Shown here: piece by piece, positions 34,995 through 44,069 of the stretch
How positions within the stretch are numbered: the stretch's first letter is position 1
Layout: each line of letters begins with the position of its first letter
Assembly (NCBI GenBank): GCA_963668325.1
Contig: OY764222.1
Coordinates: 1,860,001-1,924,000, forward strand
Source: MPNP01 sp963668325
GTDB taxonomy: Bacteria > Pseudomonadota > Alphaproteobacteria > Rhodobacterales > Rhodobacteraceae
Direction of reading: 5' to 3'
DNA: 64,000 bases
Notes under the pieces: model-generated
Databases searched by the model: none
Seen by the model: the letters and a program-made list of their open reading frames with translations, nothing else
Told to the model about the DNA's origin: nothing
Made by a program: the position numbers and the translations under genes

Positions 34995-35312
34995 ATGTCT
35001 AGGGTATGTGAGTTAACTGGAAAAAAAGTTATGGTTGGTAACAACGTAAGCCATGCCAACAATAAGACCAAAAGAAGATTTTACCCCAATCTGAATGCTG
35101 TTACATTAACTTCTGATGGATTGGACCGTTCCTTCAAGTTTAAGGTCTCAGCAGCAGCTTTGAGGAGTGTGGACCATAAGGGAGGGTTGGATAAATTCCT
35201 TGCAAAGGCCAAGGATGAGAACCTTTCTCCCCAAGCCCTGAAAATAAAAAAGAATTTGGCAAAATTAAAGAAACAAACCGAAGAAACAGCTGTTGAGGTT
35301 GAACCTTCATAA
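34995..35312 (+). CDS. rpmB: 50S ribosomal protein L28
   Basis: Large-subunit ribosomal protein. MSRVCELTGKKVMVGNNVSH and NNKTKRRFYPNLNAVTL are the family signature, followed by RSVDHKGGLDKFLAKAKDE. ATG 34995 is chosen over an upstream in-frame start at 34989, as the family starts at MSRVCELTG. The C-terminal tail (KKQTEETAVEVEPS) is a lineage extension. Confidence 0.96.
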   Translation: MSRVCELTGKKVMVGNNVSHANNKTKRRFYPNLNAVTLTSDGLDRSFKFKVSAAALRSVDHKGGLDKFLAKAKDENLSPQALKIKKNLAKLKKQTEETAVEVEPS

Positions 35313-35521
35313 AACTGTCAACGAATCAGATTAATTTGAGTGGATGGAACTGATTTACAATTAATTTAAGAATGTGCAGCGGTTCCAAATTTGGTTTCTT
35401 TCTATATAACTTAGTAAAATACCTAAGTTAACTTACTTTTGTATGGTACTCCGGTTCTCGTTTTGAAAATAAATTTGAACCTCCTTTTATACTACCCAGA
35501 TAATTTAGGGTATTCTCAAAA

Positions 35522-37333
35522 TTGACCGCTCCCACAAACAATTCACACATTAGGAATTTCTCTATCGTGGCTCATATAGACCACGGTAAAAGTACCTTGG
35601 CCGATAGGTTGATGGAATTTACCAGTACGGTTAGCAAGAGAAATTTGAAGGATCAAATGCTTGATTCCATGGATATCGAAAGAGAGCGTGGGATCACCAT
35701 CAAGGCAAATACAGTCCGCTTGGAATACAAGGCCAAAGACCAGAAAAACTACATACTGAACCTAATTGATACGCCAGGTCATGTTGATTTTTCCTACGAA
35801 GTTTCACGATCAATGAAATCAGTTGAAGGATCACTGCTTGTGGTTGATGCCTCCCAGGGAGTGGAAGCCCAGACCCTGGCTAATGTCTATCAGGCCCTTG
35901 AAGCCGATCATGAAATCATCCCGGTTTTGAATAAAATCGACCTTCCAGCAGCTGATTCCGATCGAGTGAGGCAGCAAATTGAGGAGGTTATTGGCATTGA
36001 TGCTAGTGGAGCGCTCGAAATCTCGGCCAAAACGGGCAAGGGAGTCATGGATGTATTGGAAGCCATAGTGCATCAACTCCCTGCACCTGAGGGTGATATT
36101 AAGTCACCTTTGAAGGCACTGTTGGTTGATAGTTGGTACAATCCCTTTCTCGGAGTGGTTGTGCTGGTCAGAGTATTTGATGGGAATCTTACCAAGGGAG
36201 ACCGGATCAAGATGATCTCCTCAGAGGCTTCTTATCAGGTAGATCGAATCGGTATATTTAAACCAGAAATGGAAGATACCACCCAATTGAATTCTGGCGA
36301 GATTGGCTTTTTTACGGCCTCAATAAAAAGAGTAAGCGATACCATTGTCGGAGATACAATCACCCATCAAAAAAGACCTTGCGACAAACCTATCGAAGGT
36401 ATGAAACCCTCCCAACCAGTGGTTTATTGTGGATTATATCCGATGGAAGCTGGTGAGTTTAATAGCCTGAAGGATGCTATTGAAAAGATTTCACTGAATG
36501 ATTCTTCCTTTACCAGTGAAACCGAGGCTTCGACTGCCCTTGGTTTTGGCTTTCGGTGTGGATTTCTTGGCCTGCTACATCTAGAGGTAATCAGGGAAAG
36601 GCTGGAGAGAGAATATTCGCTTGATCTGATCGTAACCGCTCCTTCGGTCATTTACCACGTGTATCTGAAGAAAGGTGGAATGGTAGAAATTTATAACCCT
36701 GTGGATTTACCGGATCCTACTGATATCGACCGAATTGAAGAACCTCGTATCATGGCAACGATCCTTGCCCCCGATCAATATGTGGGAGAGATTTTAAGTC
36801 TGTGTCATGCTAGAAGAGGAATTCAGCATGAGCTTTCCTTCGTGGAAAGTAGGGCCATGATCAGGTTTGATCTGCCCTTGAATGAAGTCGTCTTTGACTT
36901 TCATGATCGGCTGAAATCAGTTTCCCGGGGTTATGCTTCCTTTGATTATACAATTTCAGGATATTCAGCTGATAATCTGGTCAAGCTCCAGATACTGGTG
37001 AACAGTGAACCAGTGGATGCCCTGGCCATAATGGTTCATCGAACCAATTGTGAAACCAGGGGCCGGCTAATGTGTGAGAAACTGAAGGAACTCATTCCAC
37101 GGCACCTCTTTAAAATTCCCATACAGGCGGCTATTGGTGGAAAAGTTGTTGCCAGGGAAACAATAGCCGCCCTGCGTAAAGATGTAACTGCCAAGTGTTA
37201 TGGGGGAGATATCACCAGGAAGAAGAAACTGTTGGAGAAACAAAAGGCTGGTAAAAAGAAAATGCGTCAATTTGGTCGGGTAGACATACCACAACAAGCC
37301 TTTATCAATGCCCTTAAAGTCAATACCGATTAG
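35522..37333 (+). CDS. lepA: Elongation factor 4 (LepA)
   Basis: Ribosomal GTPase linked to back-translocation or to 30S biogenesis. The 603 residues start at TTG 35522 with NFSIVAHIDHGKSTLADRLM (G1), ERERGITIKANTV (G2), LIDTPGHVDFSYEVSRS (G3) and LNKIDLPAAD (G4); the C-terminal domain holds GGDITRKKKLLEKQKAGKKK, typical of LepA. Only a weak AGGG precedes the TTG by 11 bases, so translation may be modest. Confidence 0.96.
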   Translation: MTAPTNNSHIRNFSIVAHIDHGKSTLADRLMEFTSTVSKRNLKDQMLDSMDIERERGITIKANTVRLEYKAKDQKNYILNLIDTPGHVDFSYEVSRSMKSVEGSLLVVDASQGVEAQTLANVYQALEADHEIIPVLNKIDLPAADSDRVRQQIEEVIGIDASGALEISAKTGKGVMDVLEAIVHQLPAPEGDIKSPLKALLVDSWYNPFLGVVVLVRVFDGNLTKGDRIKMISSEASYQVDRIGIFKPEMEDTTQLNSGEIGFFTASIKRVSDTIVGDTITHQKRPCDKPIEGMKPSQPVVYCGLYPMEAGEFNSLKDAIEKISLNDSSFTSETEASTALGFGFRCGFLGLLHLEVIRERLEREYSLDLIVTAPSVIYHVYLKKGGMVEIYNPVDLPDPTDIDRIEEPRIMATILAPDQYVGEILSLCHARRGIQHELSFVESRAMIRFDLPLNEVVFDFHDRLKSVSRGYASFDYTISGYSADNLVKLQILVNSEPVDALAIMVHRTNCETRGRLMCEKLKELIPRHLFKIPIQAAIGGKVVARETIAALRKDVTAKCYGGDITRKKKLLEKQKAGKKKMRQFGRVDIPQQAFINALKVNTD

Positions 37334-37766
37334 GGTATGGCCTAAATTTATCGCTTTGAAATTTTTCCCAGCAAGTAACTGTTTGAATTACGATCAAGAT
37401 AAGATTCTTGTTCACTTCTCTCAATTATGTCGATATCGGCATAACTGGGAGAAATCCAGGTCGAAATAATTGAAAAAATAACAAGAAGGAAACTAATTTC
37501 ACCTATTTGGCTAAACGAGAACTAGATGATTCAGCCAGTTGGCGGGAGATTTATTTAATCAAACAACATTCACCCAGATCAGAAAATCATGAACGTGCCT
37601 GCTTGTTTCTGCCGGATGTTTAAATCCGGTACCCCAAAGTGGAAAAGTTCAATTTCGAGATAACCCTCATTCGGTAAAATACGCAATTGTTTGTTTGAGA
37701 CAAATACCCTAATGACAGCCCAGGAAAATAACAAGTCTGAACATTACAAAACCAATGGAGTTTTAA
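37334..37766. other. Intergenic region with no convincing gene
   Basis: 433 bases between lepA and the amber-interrupted gene. A 6-bp stem (CCGGAT/ATCCGG, 37612-37629) has no T-run. A short open frame ending at about 37623 (SWREIYLIKQHSP...) has some coding flavour but no start or family match. No promoter could be identified with confidence. Confidence 0.4.
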
Positions 37767-38255
37767 ATGAAGCCACTAGCAGATTCTAGTGAAGTGTATA
37801 ATCACCTGGTGCTCAATTCCAAGAAGGATTGGGTAAGTAGTCTTCTTGCTTTTGCCAGGGTTGAAGAACAACGTTTTGAATGGATGGAACACCAAAAAGA
37901 ATCAACTGGTTCGAAACCGACAGTGGAAGAAATTTAGAAATGGTATGCTCAACAGCCAGAAATTGTCTTGATTAGAGCCCGAACCGATGCCCAAAATGCT
38001 TTGATAGGTTTCACTGAAGAGGCCATATCCTCAGCAATACAAAAAGATAGAGAAAATTTTCGTAAGAGTACTGTGATTAATGAAATACAAAAAATTGGTA
38101 ATTTTTGGCCACAATTCGCTAAAAATCTGGTCTATTCTTTAATCAATTCTTTTGTATTTACTTTATTTACCATAGCTGTTATATTTTTTCTTCTAAGCTT
38201 TATGAATAATTTTTCTTTGACAGAAATGATTAAGGTTTTAATTCAGGAAAGTTAA
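37767..38255 (+). pseudogene. Uncharacterised membrane protein interrupted by an in-frame amber codon
   Basis: From ATG 37767 the frame reads MKPLADSSEVYNHLVLNSKK through PTVEEI, meets TAG at 37935-37937, then continues in the same frame as KWYAQQPEIVLIRARTDAQN to a C-terminal membrane segment (FVFTLFTIAVIFFLLSFMNN) and TAA 38253. The whole would be about 162 residues. The layout (N-terminal EVYNHLV, a K/R-rich middle, one C-terminal helix) resembles conserved alphaproteobacterial hypothetical proteins in which the position of TAG is a glutamate or alanine. A single C-to-T or G-to-T change would create it. Pseudogene or suppressed stop cannot be told apart here. A downstream TTG at 37968 could start a shorter protein. 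Confidence 0.6.
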
Positions 38256-38261
38256 GACGAT

Positions 38262-38450
38262 ATGACTAAGCGCCCCAAAATTGTAGTTAAACAGCGCCCG
38301 AGCAAGTGTGTTGCCGATGCTGTCGCAAAAGTGATACAGAATCCAAATAATAGTAAAACTGCCAAAATTGCTGCCGGTCGAGGGTTAGCCCACCGGCCTA
38401 ATCATGTTTTGTTTGACTCCAATATTCGAATACCTCTCAGTAGAAATTAG
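38262..38450 (+). CDS. Small basic hypothetical protein
   Basis: 62 residues, basic, MTKRPKIVVKQRPSKCVADA then NSKTAKIAAGRGLAHRPN. It lies six bases after the stop of the amber-interrupted gene on the same strand, so the pair was probably an operon. The SKTAKxAAGxxLxxR segment recalls short hypothetical proteins seen next to similar membrane proteins. No function can be proposed. Confidence 0.5.
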   Translation: MTKRPKIVVKQRPSKCVADAVAKVIQNPNNSKTAKIAAGRGLAHRPNHVLFDSNIRIPLSRN

Positions 38451-39084
38451 GCAACTCTAGCAGCACGATCTGGAGCCAATGGTCTCTATGATCTGGAATA
38501 ATTGGTAGGTTTTCAGCTTACCATCCCCGTGTTTCCAAGCCTGTTATGACGAGTTCGCTTGCCCGGAAAATGAGAGCAAATGCGAGAATTGTGCCTCTGG
38601 CTATACTGGCAAGAATGGCTGGAATCAAAGCCTCACCAAAGTTGTCCGGGAAATTCAAGACCCCAAGTTATTTATCATATTAAGTTGTCAATAAATTGAG
38701 GTTTTTTCTCTTGCCCATTAATTTTGCCTAAGGCGTCGTGCTTGGCCTATGGGTTCAATTTGATCAGTAGCAGGAAGACAATACAAATCTTCAGTTTGTA
38801 AATTATTCCAGTTGGAAAGAACTCTTTTGGCAGATTGAACCATTCTTACCTCTCAGGTTTGAACGAGATATTTGGAACTACTTGGCTTGGAGTGTAACCA
38901 ATCAAAGTGCCGAACGTTTGCTGGAGTTGATCAGTCATAAACCCGACGGTACCTTGTGAGGAGCCCTTTTGAATTTGCCTGAAACCCACCTATAATCCAA
39001 CCAATAGGAGTATTATATTGTTTAATACCAATTAACTGGGTACATACTCTGCTGATAATCGATAGGAGGAGACCAATCTGGATC
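38451..39084. other. Gene-poor region with possible relics
   Basis: 634 bases. Two short pieces look like remains of genes. On the plus strand, about 38835-38957 reads IEPFLPLRFERDIWNYLAWS, which resembles the central part of ParE-type toxins but has no start. On the minus strand, 38658-38518 reads a hydrophobic stretch PDNFGEALIPAILASIARGT ending at a stop. Neither is long enough to call as a gene. Confidence 0.35.
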
Positions 39085-39552
39085 ATGGAAAACGAAAAGC
39101 CTCTAGCATTCATTAACCCACCAACCTTGAAGAGGTATTTCTTTACCTTACTCTCCCTGGTACTGGCTATTTTACTGCTCTACGAGGGTTTAGCGTTTTT
39201 TATTGTATCTGGTGAACGATTGGGGTTTGTTCTGGTTGGACTTTTTCTTTTGGGATTAACCTACCTGTTTTATTCCAATACTGGGAAATCATTGATTCTC
39301 TACGAAGACCGATTGGTTTCAACTGATGGTGAACTTCTCTTTGAGGTTAACAACGTTGCCTCAATCGAAAACGGTCTGTTTTCATTCAAACCAAGCAATG
39401 GAGTCCTTTTCTATCTCAAGGAACCAATGTCCTTTAAATGGAAACTAGGCTTATGGTGGCGCTTCGGTAAAAGGGTCGGTATTGGTGGCTGTACTCAAAA
39501 AAGTTCAATCAACTTTGCTGTTGAGGTCATCAAATCCAACTCAAAATTGTAA
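39085..39552 (+). CDS. Uncharacterised two-helix membrane protein
   Basis: 155 residues with two N-terminal membrane helices (FFTLLSLVLAILLLYEGLAF and GFVLVGLFLLGLTYLFY), then a cytosolic beta-rich domain ending LWWRFGKRVGIGGCTQKSSI. The layout looks like a small PH-like domain behind a membrane hairpin, and the W-W-R-x-G-x-R-V-G-x-G-G motif is one I recall in rhodobacterial hypothetical proteins. AGGAGG lies unusually far (about 13 bases) before the ATG. Function unknown. Confidence 0.65.
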   Translation: MENEKPLAFINPPTLKRYFFTLLSLVLAILLLYEGLAFFIVSGERLGFVLVGLFLLGLTYLFYSNTGKSLILYEDRLVSTDGELLFEVNNVASIENGLFSFKPSNGVLFYLKEPMSFKWKLGLWWRFGKRVGIGGCTQKSSINFAVEVIKSNSKL

Positions 39553-39593
39553 ATTGGATACTTCAGAACTCAGAAAGTCACCTTGGGTTTGAA

Positions 39594-41021
39594 TTACAAT
39601 CCTTTGGAAGCGTAACTTGCTGCGACCCTCTCAATCGCAACGAGGTAGGCTGCGGTCCGGAGGTTATCAACATCATCACGGCTGTTCCAAATTTTACTGA
39701 TGGCCTGATATCCCAGCCGCATTGAGTCATCCAATCCTGACCGAACAAGTTCCATTTCACCTGCACCTTGTAAAAATCGATCAATAAACGATTCGGAAAA
39801 CTTTATGTTCATCGAAGTATTTTTGAACATATTATTCAATTCTTCGACCAAAAGGCGGCTACGATGTTCTTCCTGCCTTCGTTGCATCCGACCAAATCTG
39901 ATATGGCTCAGGTTTTTGACCCACTCAAAATAAGATACGATAACACCTCCGGCATTAGCATACATGTCAGGAATGACAACAATTCCTTTATCATTGAGAA
40001 TATCATCAGCTGGTGCTGTTATTGGCCCATTGGCAGCTTCAGCTATCAGTTTGGCCTTTATATTGTGAGCGTTTTTTGTCGTGATTACTCCCTCAATGGC
40101 GGCTGGAATCAAAATATCACAATCCCCTTCCAACAATGAGTATCCATTTTCAATATAATTTGCCCTGGGATAATTCTTCACACCGCCGGTAGCTTGAATG
40201 TGTTGAAAAACATCATCAATATCTAGACCATCGGCCTGGTAAAGGGCACCATCCCTTTCAATCAATCCGACAACATCGGCCCCATCTTCTGTCGAAAGAA
40301 AAAGCCCGGCGTGGTAGCCTACATTTCCTAGCCCCTGCAAAATTACTTTTTTGCCGCTTAAAGTACCTGATAAGTTAGCCTTTTTTACATCATCAGGATG
40401 GCGAAAAAACTCCTGCAAGGCATATTGGACGCCCCGACCCGTTGCCTCAAGCCTTCCAGCTATACCTCCAGCATTAAGGGGTTTGCCTGTAACACACGCT
40501 CTCGCATTAATATCTGTGGTATTCATCCGGCTATACTGATCAGAAATCCAGGCCATTTCCCGCTGGCTAGTGCCCATATCTGGTGCAGGAACGTTTTGGC
40601 TAGGATTAATCAAATCCCGTTTGATTAATTCATAGGCAAATCTACGGGTAATCTGCTCAAGTTCTTCGGTTGTGTAATCTTTAGGGTCAATACACAGGCC
40701 ACCCTTTGAGCCACCATACGGAACTTCCACCATGGCGCATTTGTACGTCATCAAGGAAGCCAATGCTTCTACTTCATCCTGGTTGACATGAGGACTATAC
40801 CTTATGCCTCCCTTAACTGGTTCCATATGTTCTGAGTGGACACTACGATAACCTGTGAATGTTTCTATCTTGTCTCCAAGTCTTACCCCAAAGCGGACAG
40901 TATAGGTACTGTTACATACCCTAATTTTTTCTTCCAACCCAGGAGGTAGATCCAAAAGGCTTGCAGCCTTTTCAAAACTTAATTCTACCGATTTCAGAAA
41001 CGATGGGTCACCAGTGGACAT
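39594..41021 (-). CDS. gdhA: Glutamate dehydrogenase (Glu/Leu/Phe/Val family)
   Basis: Interconverts glutamate and 2-oxoglutarate plus ammonia. In the 475-residue protein the substrate and catalytic region is PVKGGIRYSPHVNQDEVEAL, MTYKCAMVEVPYGGSKGG (catalytic lysine) and NVPAPDMGTSQREMAWI, followed by the Rossmann NAD(P) domain with VILQGLGNVGYHAGLFL. Near VIPDMYANAGGVIVSYFEWV the ending matches the family. The ATG follows GGGAG. Cofactor preference is not certain from sequence. Confidence 0.92.
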   Translation of the reverse strand: MSTGDPSFLKSVELSFEKAASLLDLPPGLEEKIRVCNSTYTVRFGVRLGDKIETFTGYRSVHSEHMEPVKGGIRYSPHVNQDEVEALASLMTYKCAMVEVPYGGSKGGLCIDPKDYTTEELEQITRRFAYELIKRDLINPSQNVPAPDMGTSQREMAWISDQYSRMNTTDINARACVTGKPLNAGGIAGRLEATGRGVQYALQEFFRHPDDVKKANLSGTLSGKKVILQGLGNVGYHAGLFLSTEDGADVVGLIERDGALYQADGLDIDDVFQHIQATGGVKNYPRANYIENGYSLLEGDCDILIPAAIEGVITTKNAHNIKAKLIAEAANGPITAPADDILNDKGIVVIPDMYANAGGVIVSYFEWVKNLSHIRFGRMQRRQEEHRSRLLVEELNNMFKNTSMNIKFSESFIDRFLQGAGEMELVRSGLDDSMRLGYQAISKIWNSRDDVDNLRTAAYLVAIERVAASYASKGL

Positions 41022-41185
41022 ATTCTTTCTCCCATATCACTTCGCCAAACATTCAATCCATTAAACGAAGATTGTACAACAAATAGCTTTTTCAATTAGC
41101 TAGTTATAAACATTGGTTGGACAGAGATTCAAGGAATACTTAAACATTGGGGAGAATTTAAGGGATGGTATGTCCTCCCTGGAAA

Positions 41186-41261
41186 TGGTACCGCCTACTG
41201 GATTCGAACCAGTGACCTCTAGAGCCACAATCTAGCGCTCTCCCGCCTGAGCTAAGGCGGC
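41186..41261 (-). tRNA. tRNA-His (GTG), alphaproteobacterial form without G-1
   Basis: 76 nt on the minus strand with anticodon stem CTAGA/TCTAG and loop TTGTGGC (anticodon GTG), T loop TTCGAAT and an encoded ACCA end. The acceptor stem is GCCGCCT with AGGCGGT, so G1 pairs with U72 and the discriminator is A73. The base before G1 is T, so no G-1 is encoded. This is the special tRNA-His identity known from a large part of the alphaproteobacteria. Confidence 0.95.
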
Positions 41262-41397
41262 ACAAAAGGAAAGATAATTTAAAAACCTCTGTTTTCAACA
41301 AAGCATTTGGCAATAGCGACCAAGACTTCATGATTTGAGACTCAATTTATGGCGTGGTGGTTCAATATTAAATTAACAAAATCAATTCTCTGGATCA

Positions 41398-41856
41398 TTA
41401 CTTTGGTAAAAAAGTAAATCTATTGGACCTCGAGTTCTCCCTATAATGATGTAGTCTTTCTCCGGCATTTACTGCAAATTTTGTAATTATTGCCTTTCTC
41501 CTTGCAGGTGGCAAAACCAACTCAGAACCAAATCTTATAATTTCGGCTCCAAATTCGTCTGCAACTATCAACCCGGTATCTTCAGGTAATATTTCTTGGG
41601 TAAATCTACGGTCGACGGCAAAAAAGAATCTGTCGCAAAACGGCAGGTAATTTTGCCACTTATGATCAGAAATATAATCAACCCTTGATGACTTACACTC
41701 TATGATCCAAATTTGACCCTTGGCATTAATACCGATAACATCAACCCGAAGACCATCCTTGGGGACAAACTCCTCCAAATAACTTAACCCCCTGTCTCTT
41801 AGGTGCTTCCCCACACCCTTGGCCAATTTTTGTCCTGGTGTGGGAATTGATAGCAT
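41398..41856 (-). CDS. mmcB: MmcB-family DNA repair protein
   Basis: 152 residues with a restriction-endonuclease-like core: LRDRGLSYLEEFVPKDGLRV then VIGINAKGQIWIIECKSSRV (E-x-K) and FCDRFFFAVDRRFTQEILPE. This matches MmcB, induced by mitomycin C in Caulobacter and placed in DNA repair. The D...ExK residues suggest nuclease activity. ATG 41856 is 123 bases from the divergent fau gene. Confidence 0.88.
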   Translation of the reverse strand: MLSIPTPGQKLAKGVGKHLRDRGLSYLEEFVPKDGLRVDVIGINAKGQIWIIECKSSRVDYISDHKWQNYLPFCDRFFFAVDRRFTQEILPEDTGLIVADEFGAEIIRFGSELVLPPARRKAIITKFAVNAGERLHHYRENSRSNRFTFLPK

Positions 41857-41979
41857 GAGATTATTTCTCTGAAGAGCAAAGGGTAGGGTAGTTTGAAAAT
41901 TTGGTTTTTGTAAATTTCCAGAGAAAACCTTTAATTACTGAACACAAGGATTAGTGATTTAAATTAATTTGAGTTTGTT

Positions 41980-42555
41980 TTGTCAGTTAAAATACACGAC
42001 GCTAAAGGTGAATTACGAAAATTTGCTAAAAGCAACAGAAGCAAGGTTTATTCTGTTGAATCTGAAAAAGTCGCTCAAAACAAGTTACTTGAGTACATTC
42101 TCCAACAATTACCCAATACCAAATTTGTTGCCAGTTATTGTCCGATCCAGAGTGAAATTAGCCCAACGAGGGCTATCAGAAAATTGGAGGCATTGGGATA
42201 CCCCATATGTCTTCCTGTCGTTTGGCAAAAGAACCAGCCACTTAAATTTAAAACTTGGGAGGTAAACGACAAATTGGTTGAGGGTGATTATGGTGTATCC
42301 ATACCATCTAGTGGAGATTGGGTACTTCCAGGACTAATAGTTGTACCACTCCTGGCTTTTGATGAAAAGGGATACAGACTTGGATATGGTGGTGGCTATT
42401 ATGATCGTACTTTGGAGCAACTGAAAAAGGAAAAAAAGGTTAAAGCCGTCGGTTTGGCATTTTCGGGCCAGTTTTACTCGGATATCCCGACGAATGATTA
42501 TGACCATAAACTTGATTCCATTATAACGGAAAAGGGTATTACTGAATTTGATTAA
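41980..42555 (+). CDS. 5-formyltetrahydrofolate cyclo-ligase
   Basis: Converts 5-formyl-THF to 5,10-methenyl-THF using ATP. The 191-residue protein has the FAU1/YgfA signature VPLLAFDEKGYRLGYGGGYY near residue 125 and the N-terminal ELLEYILQQLPN... region. Start TTG 41980 is used (no good ribosome-binding site is seen). I looked for 6S RNA, which often precedes this gene, but only 123 bases separate it from mmcB. It is the first gene of a likely operon with ymdB (21-base gap) and a glycosyltransferase. Confidence 0.85.
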   Translation: MSVKIHDAKGELRKFAKSNRSKVYSVESEKVAQNKLLEYILQQLPNTKFVASYCPIQSEISPTRAIRKLEALGYPICLPVVWQKNQPLKFKTWEVNDKLVEGDYGVSIPSSGDWVLPGLIVVPLLAFDEKGYRLGYGGGYYDRTLEQLKKEKKVKAVGLAFSGQFYSDIPTNDYDHKLDSIITEKGITEFD

Positions 42556-42576
42556 ATCAACAAAAGGATAATTTAA

Positions 42577-43380
42577 ATGCGAATACTATTTTTAGGAGAT
42601 GTGTTCGGAAGAAATGCACGCGAGACTGTAGCCTCTTCCCTAAGAGAAATTAGAGAGGAGTTAGGGCTTGATTTTGTAGTTGTAAATGGGGAAAACGCAA
42701 CACAGGGGAAAGGAATCAATCCGAAGCATGCTGAAGACCTCCTGAAGTCAGGAATTGACTGTATGACGCTTGGAGATCATGCGTTTGATCAGCGGAGTTT
42801 GCTTAGTACCCTGGATTCAAATCCCAACATATTGAGGCCCCTGAATTTGGGTCGAGGACTTCCAGGGAAGGGCTTTGGCATATTTAAAACCGAAAAAGGT
42901 AAAAAGGTTTTGGTCATTACCGCTCTTGGACAGGTTTTTATGAAGCAGCCCTTTGATAACCCCATAAGGTTTGTTGAGGATGTATTGGCAAAGTACCCAT
43001 TGGCAAAGAGTGTCGATGCCATTGTCATTGATTTTCATTGTGAAGCGACATCCGAAAAGATGATAGCAGGTCGATTGTGGGATGGAAGAGTTTCTTTGGT
43101 TGCAGGCACGCACACTCATATTCCAACCACCGATGCCAGAATTCTACCAGGTGGAACTGGCTATATTACCGATGTCGGAATGTGTGGTGATTACGATTCT
43201 ATAATTGGGATGCATCCAACTGTGCCAATGGAACGATTTTCAGCAGGTTTCTCCAAAGGAAAAATGATCCCTGCTAACAACAAAGTCACCTTATGTGGTG
43301 TGGTAATTGAAACCGATGATAAGGTAGGGTTACCTATATCCATCAAACAGTTTTTGCGAGGTGGAATCCTTGGTGAGTGA
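42577..43380 (+). CDS. ymdB: YmdB-family metallophosphoesterase (TIGR00282)
   Basis: 267 residues; the calcineurin-like metal site is seen in MRILFLGDVFGRNARETVAS, DFVVVNGENATQGKGI, MTLGDHAFDQ and VAGTHTHIPTTDARIL. In Bacillus, YmdB is a cyclic-nucleotide phosphodiesterase affecting biofilm genes. AAAGGATAATTTAA precedes the ATG. It is eight bases from the next gene, so an operon is likely. Physiological substrate here is unknown. Confidence 0.92.
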   Translation: MRILFLGDVFGRNARETVASSLREIREELGLDFVVVNGENATQGKGINPKHAEDLLKSGIDCMTLGDHAFDQRSLLSTLDSNPNILRPLNLGRGLPGKGFGIFKTEKGKKVLVITALGQVFMKQPFDNPIRFVEDVLAKYPLAKSVDAIVIDFHCEATSEKMIAGRLWDGRVSLVAGTHTHIPTTDARILPGGTGYITDVGMCGDYDSIIGMHPTVPMERFSAGFSKGKMIPANNKVTLCGVVIETDDKVGLPISIKQFLRGGILGE

Positions 43381-43388
43381 TTTGATTC

Positions 43389-44069
43389 ATGAGTGCACCT
43401 CTCTCGATAATCATTCCAACTTATAATTCTGAAAGGGAACTGCCTGAAACGGTTGCCTCCTTATTCGAGGGTTTACAGGAGAGCTTGATCAAAGAGTTGG
43501 TGATTTGTGATTCCACCCAGAGTAATTCAGTTGAAATTATTGCTGACAAATTAGGTGCTGTTTATTTGAAATCAGCCAAGGGAAGGGGGAACCAATTAAA
43601 AGAAGGTGCATTTAAGTCGACCGGCGAATGGATGTTGTTCCTTCATGCAGATACGCACCTTGATAATGGGTGGAATAAAGTTGTTTCAAATTTCATTACT
43701 AGCCATCCTGATCGTGCTGGGTATTTTCGATTGAAATTTAGACACCATGGATTTTTCCCGAGTATGGTAGCCAGATGGGCAAACCTGAGATCGGTTCTAT
43801 TTGATCTGCCCTATGGTGATCAAGGATTACTTATATCCAGGTCCCTCTACGAGCAAAGTGGTGGATTTCGGTCTATCCCACTGATGGAGGATGTTGACAT
43901 TTGCCGAAAATTGAAGGGGAAACTCATAATGATGAATGGGCTAGCATCGACAAGTGCCCGGAGACAGATAACAAAAGGTTGGATAAAAAGTGGGTTTGGC
44001 AACCTTTGGATTTTGACCCAGTACTACTTTGGAAAATCTCCCAACGAGCTCTTCAAAAAATATTATTAG
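43389..44069 (+). CDS. Glycosyltransferase, TIGR04283 type
   Basis: 226-residue family 2 glycosyltransferase: LSIIIPTYNSERELPETVAS at the start, KSAKGRGNQLKEGAFKSTGE, WMLFLHADTH (D-x-D replaced by HADT) and DLPYGDQGLLISRSLYEQSG. TIGR04283 members are often found with selenium- or radical-SAM-associated genes; none is here. It lies eight bases after ymdB. Acceptor unknown. Confidence 0.88.
   Translation: MSAPLSIIIPTYNSERELPETVASLFEGLQESLIKELVICDSTQSNSVEIIADKLGAVYLKSAKGRGNQLKEGAFKSTGEWMLFLHADTHLDNGWNKVVSNFITSHPDRAGYFRLKFRHHGFFPSMVARWANLRSVLFDLPYGDQGLLISRSLYEQSGGFRSIPLMEDVDICRKLKGKLIMMNGLASTSARRQITKGWIKSGFGNLWILTQYYFGKSPNELFKKYY

Noticed and set aside
37495..37623. Possible LysM-like fragment (SWREIYLIKQHSP)
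   Set aside because: Match is to a few residues only and there is no start codon or complete domain.
41857..41979. Possible 6S RNA before the 5-formyl-THF cyclo-ligase gene
   Set aside because: Only 123 bases are available and no 6S-like bulged hairpin can be drawn.
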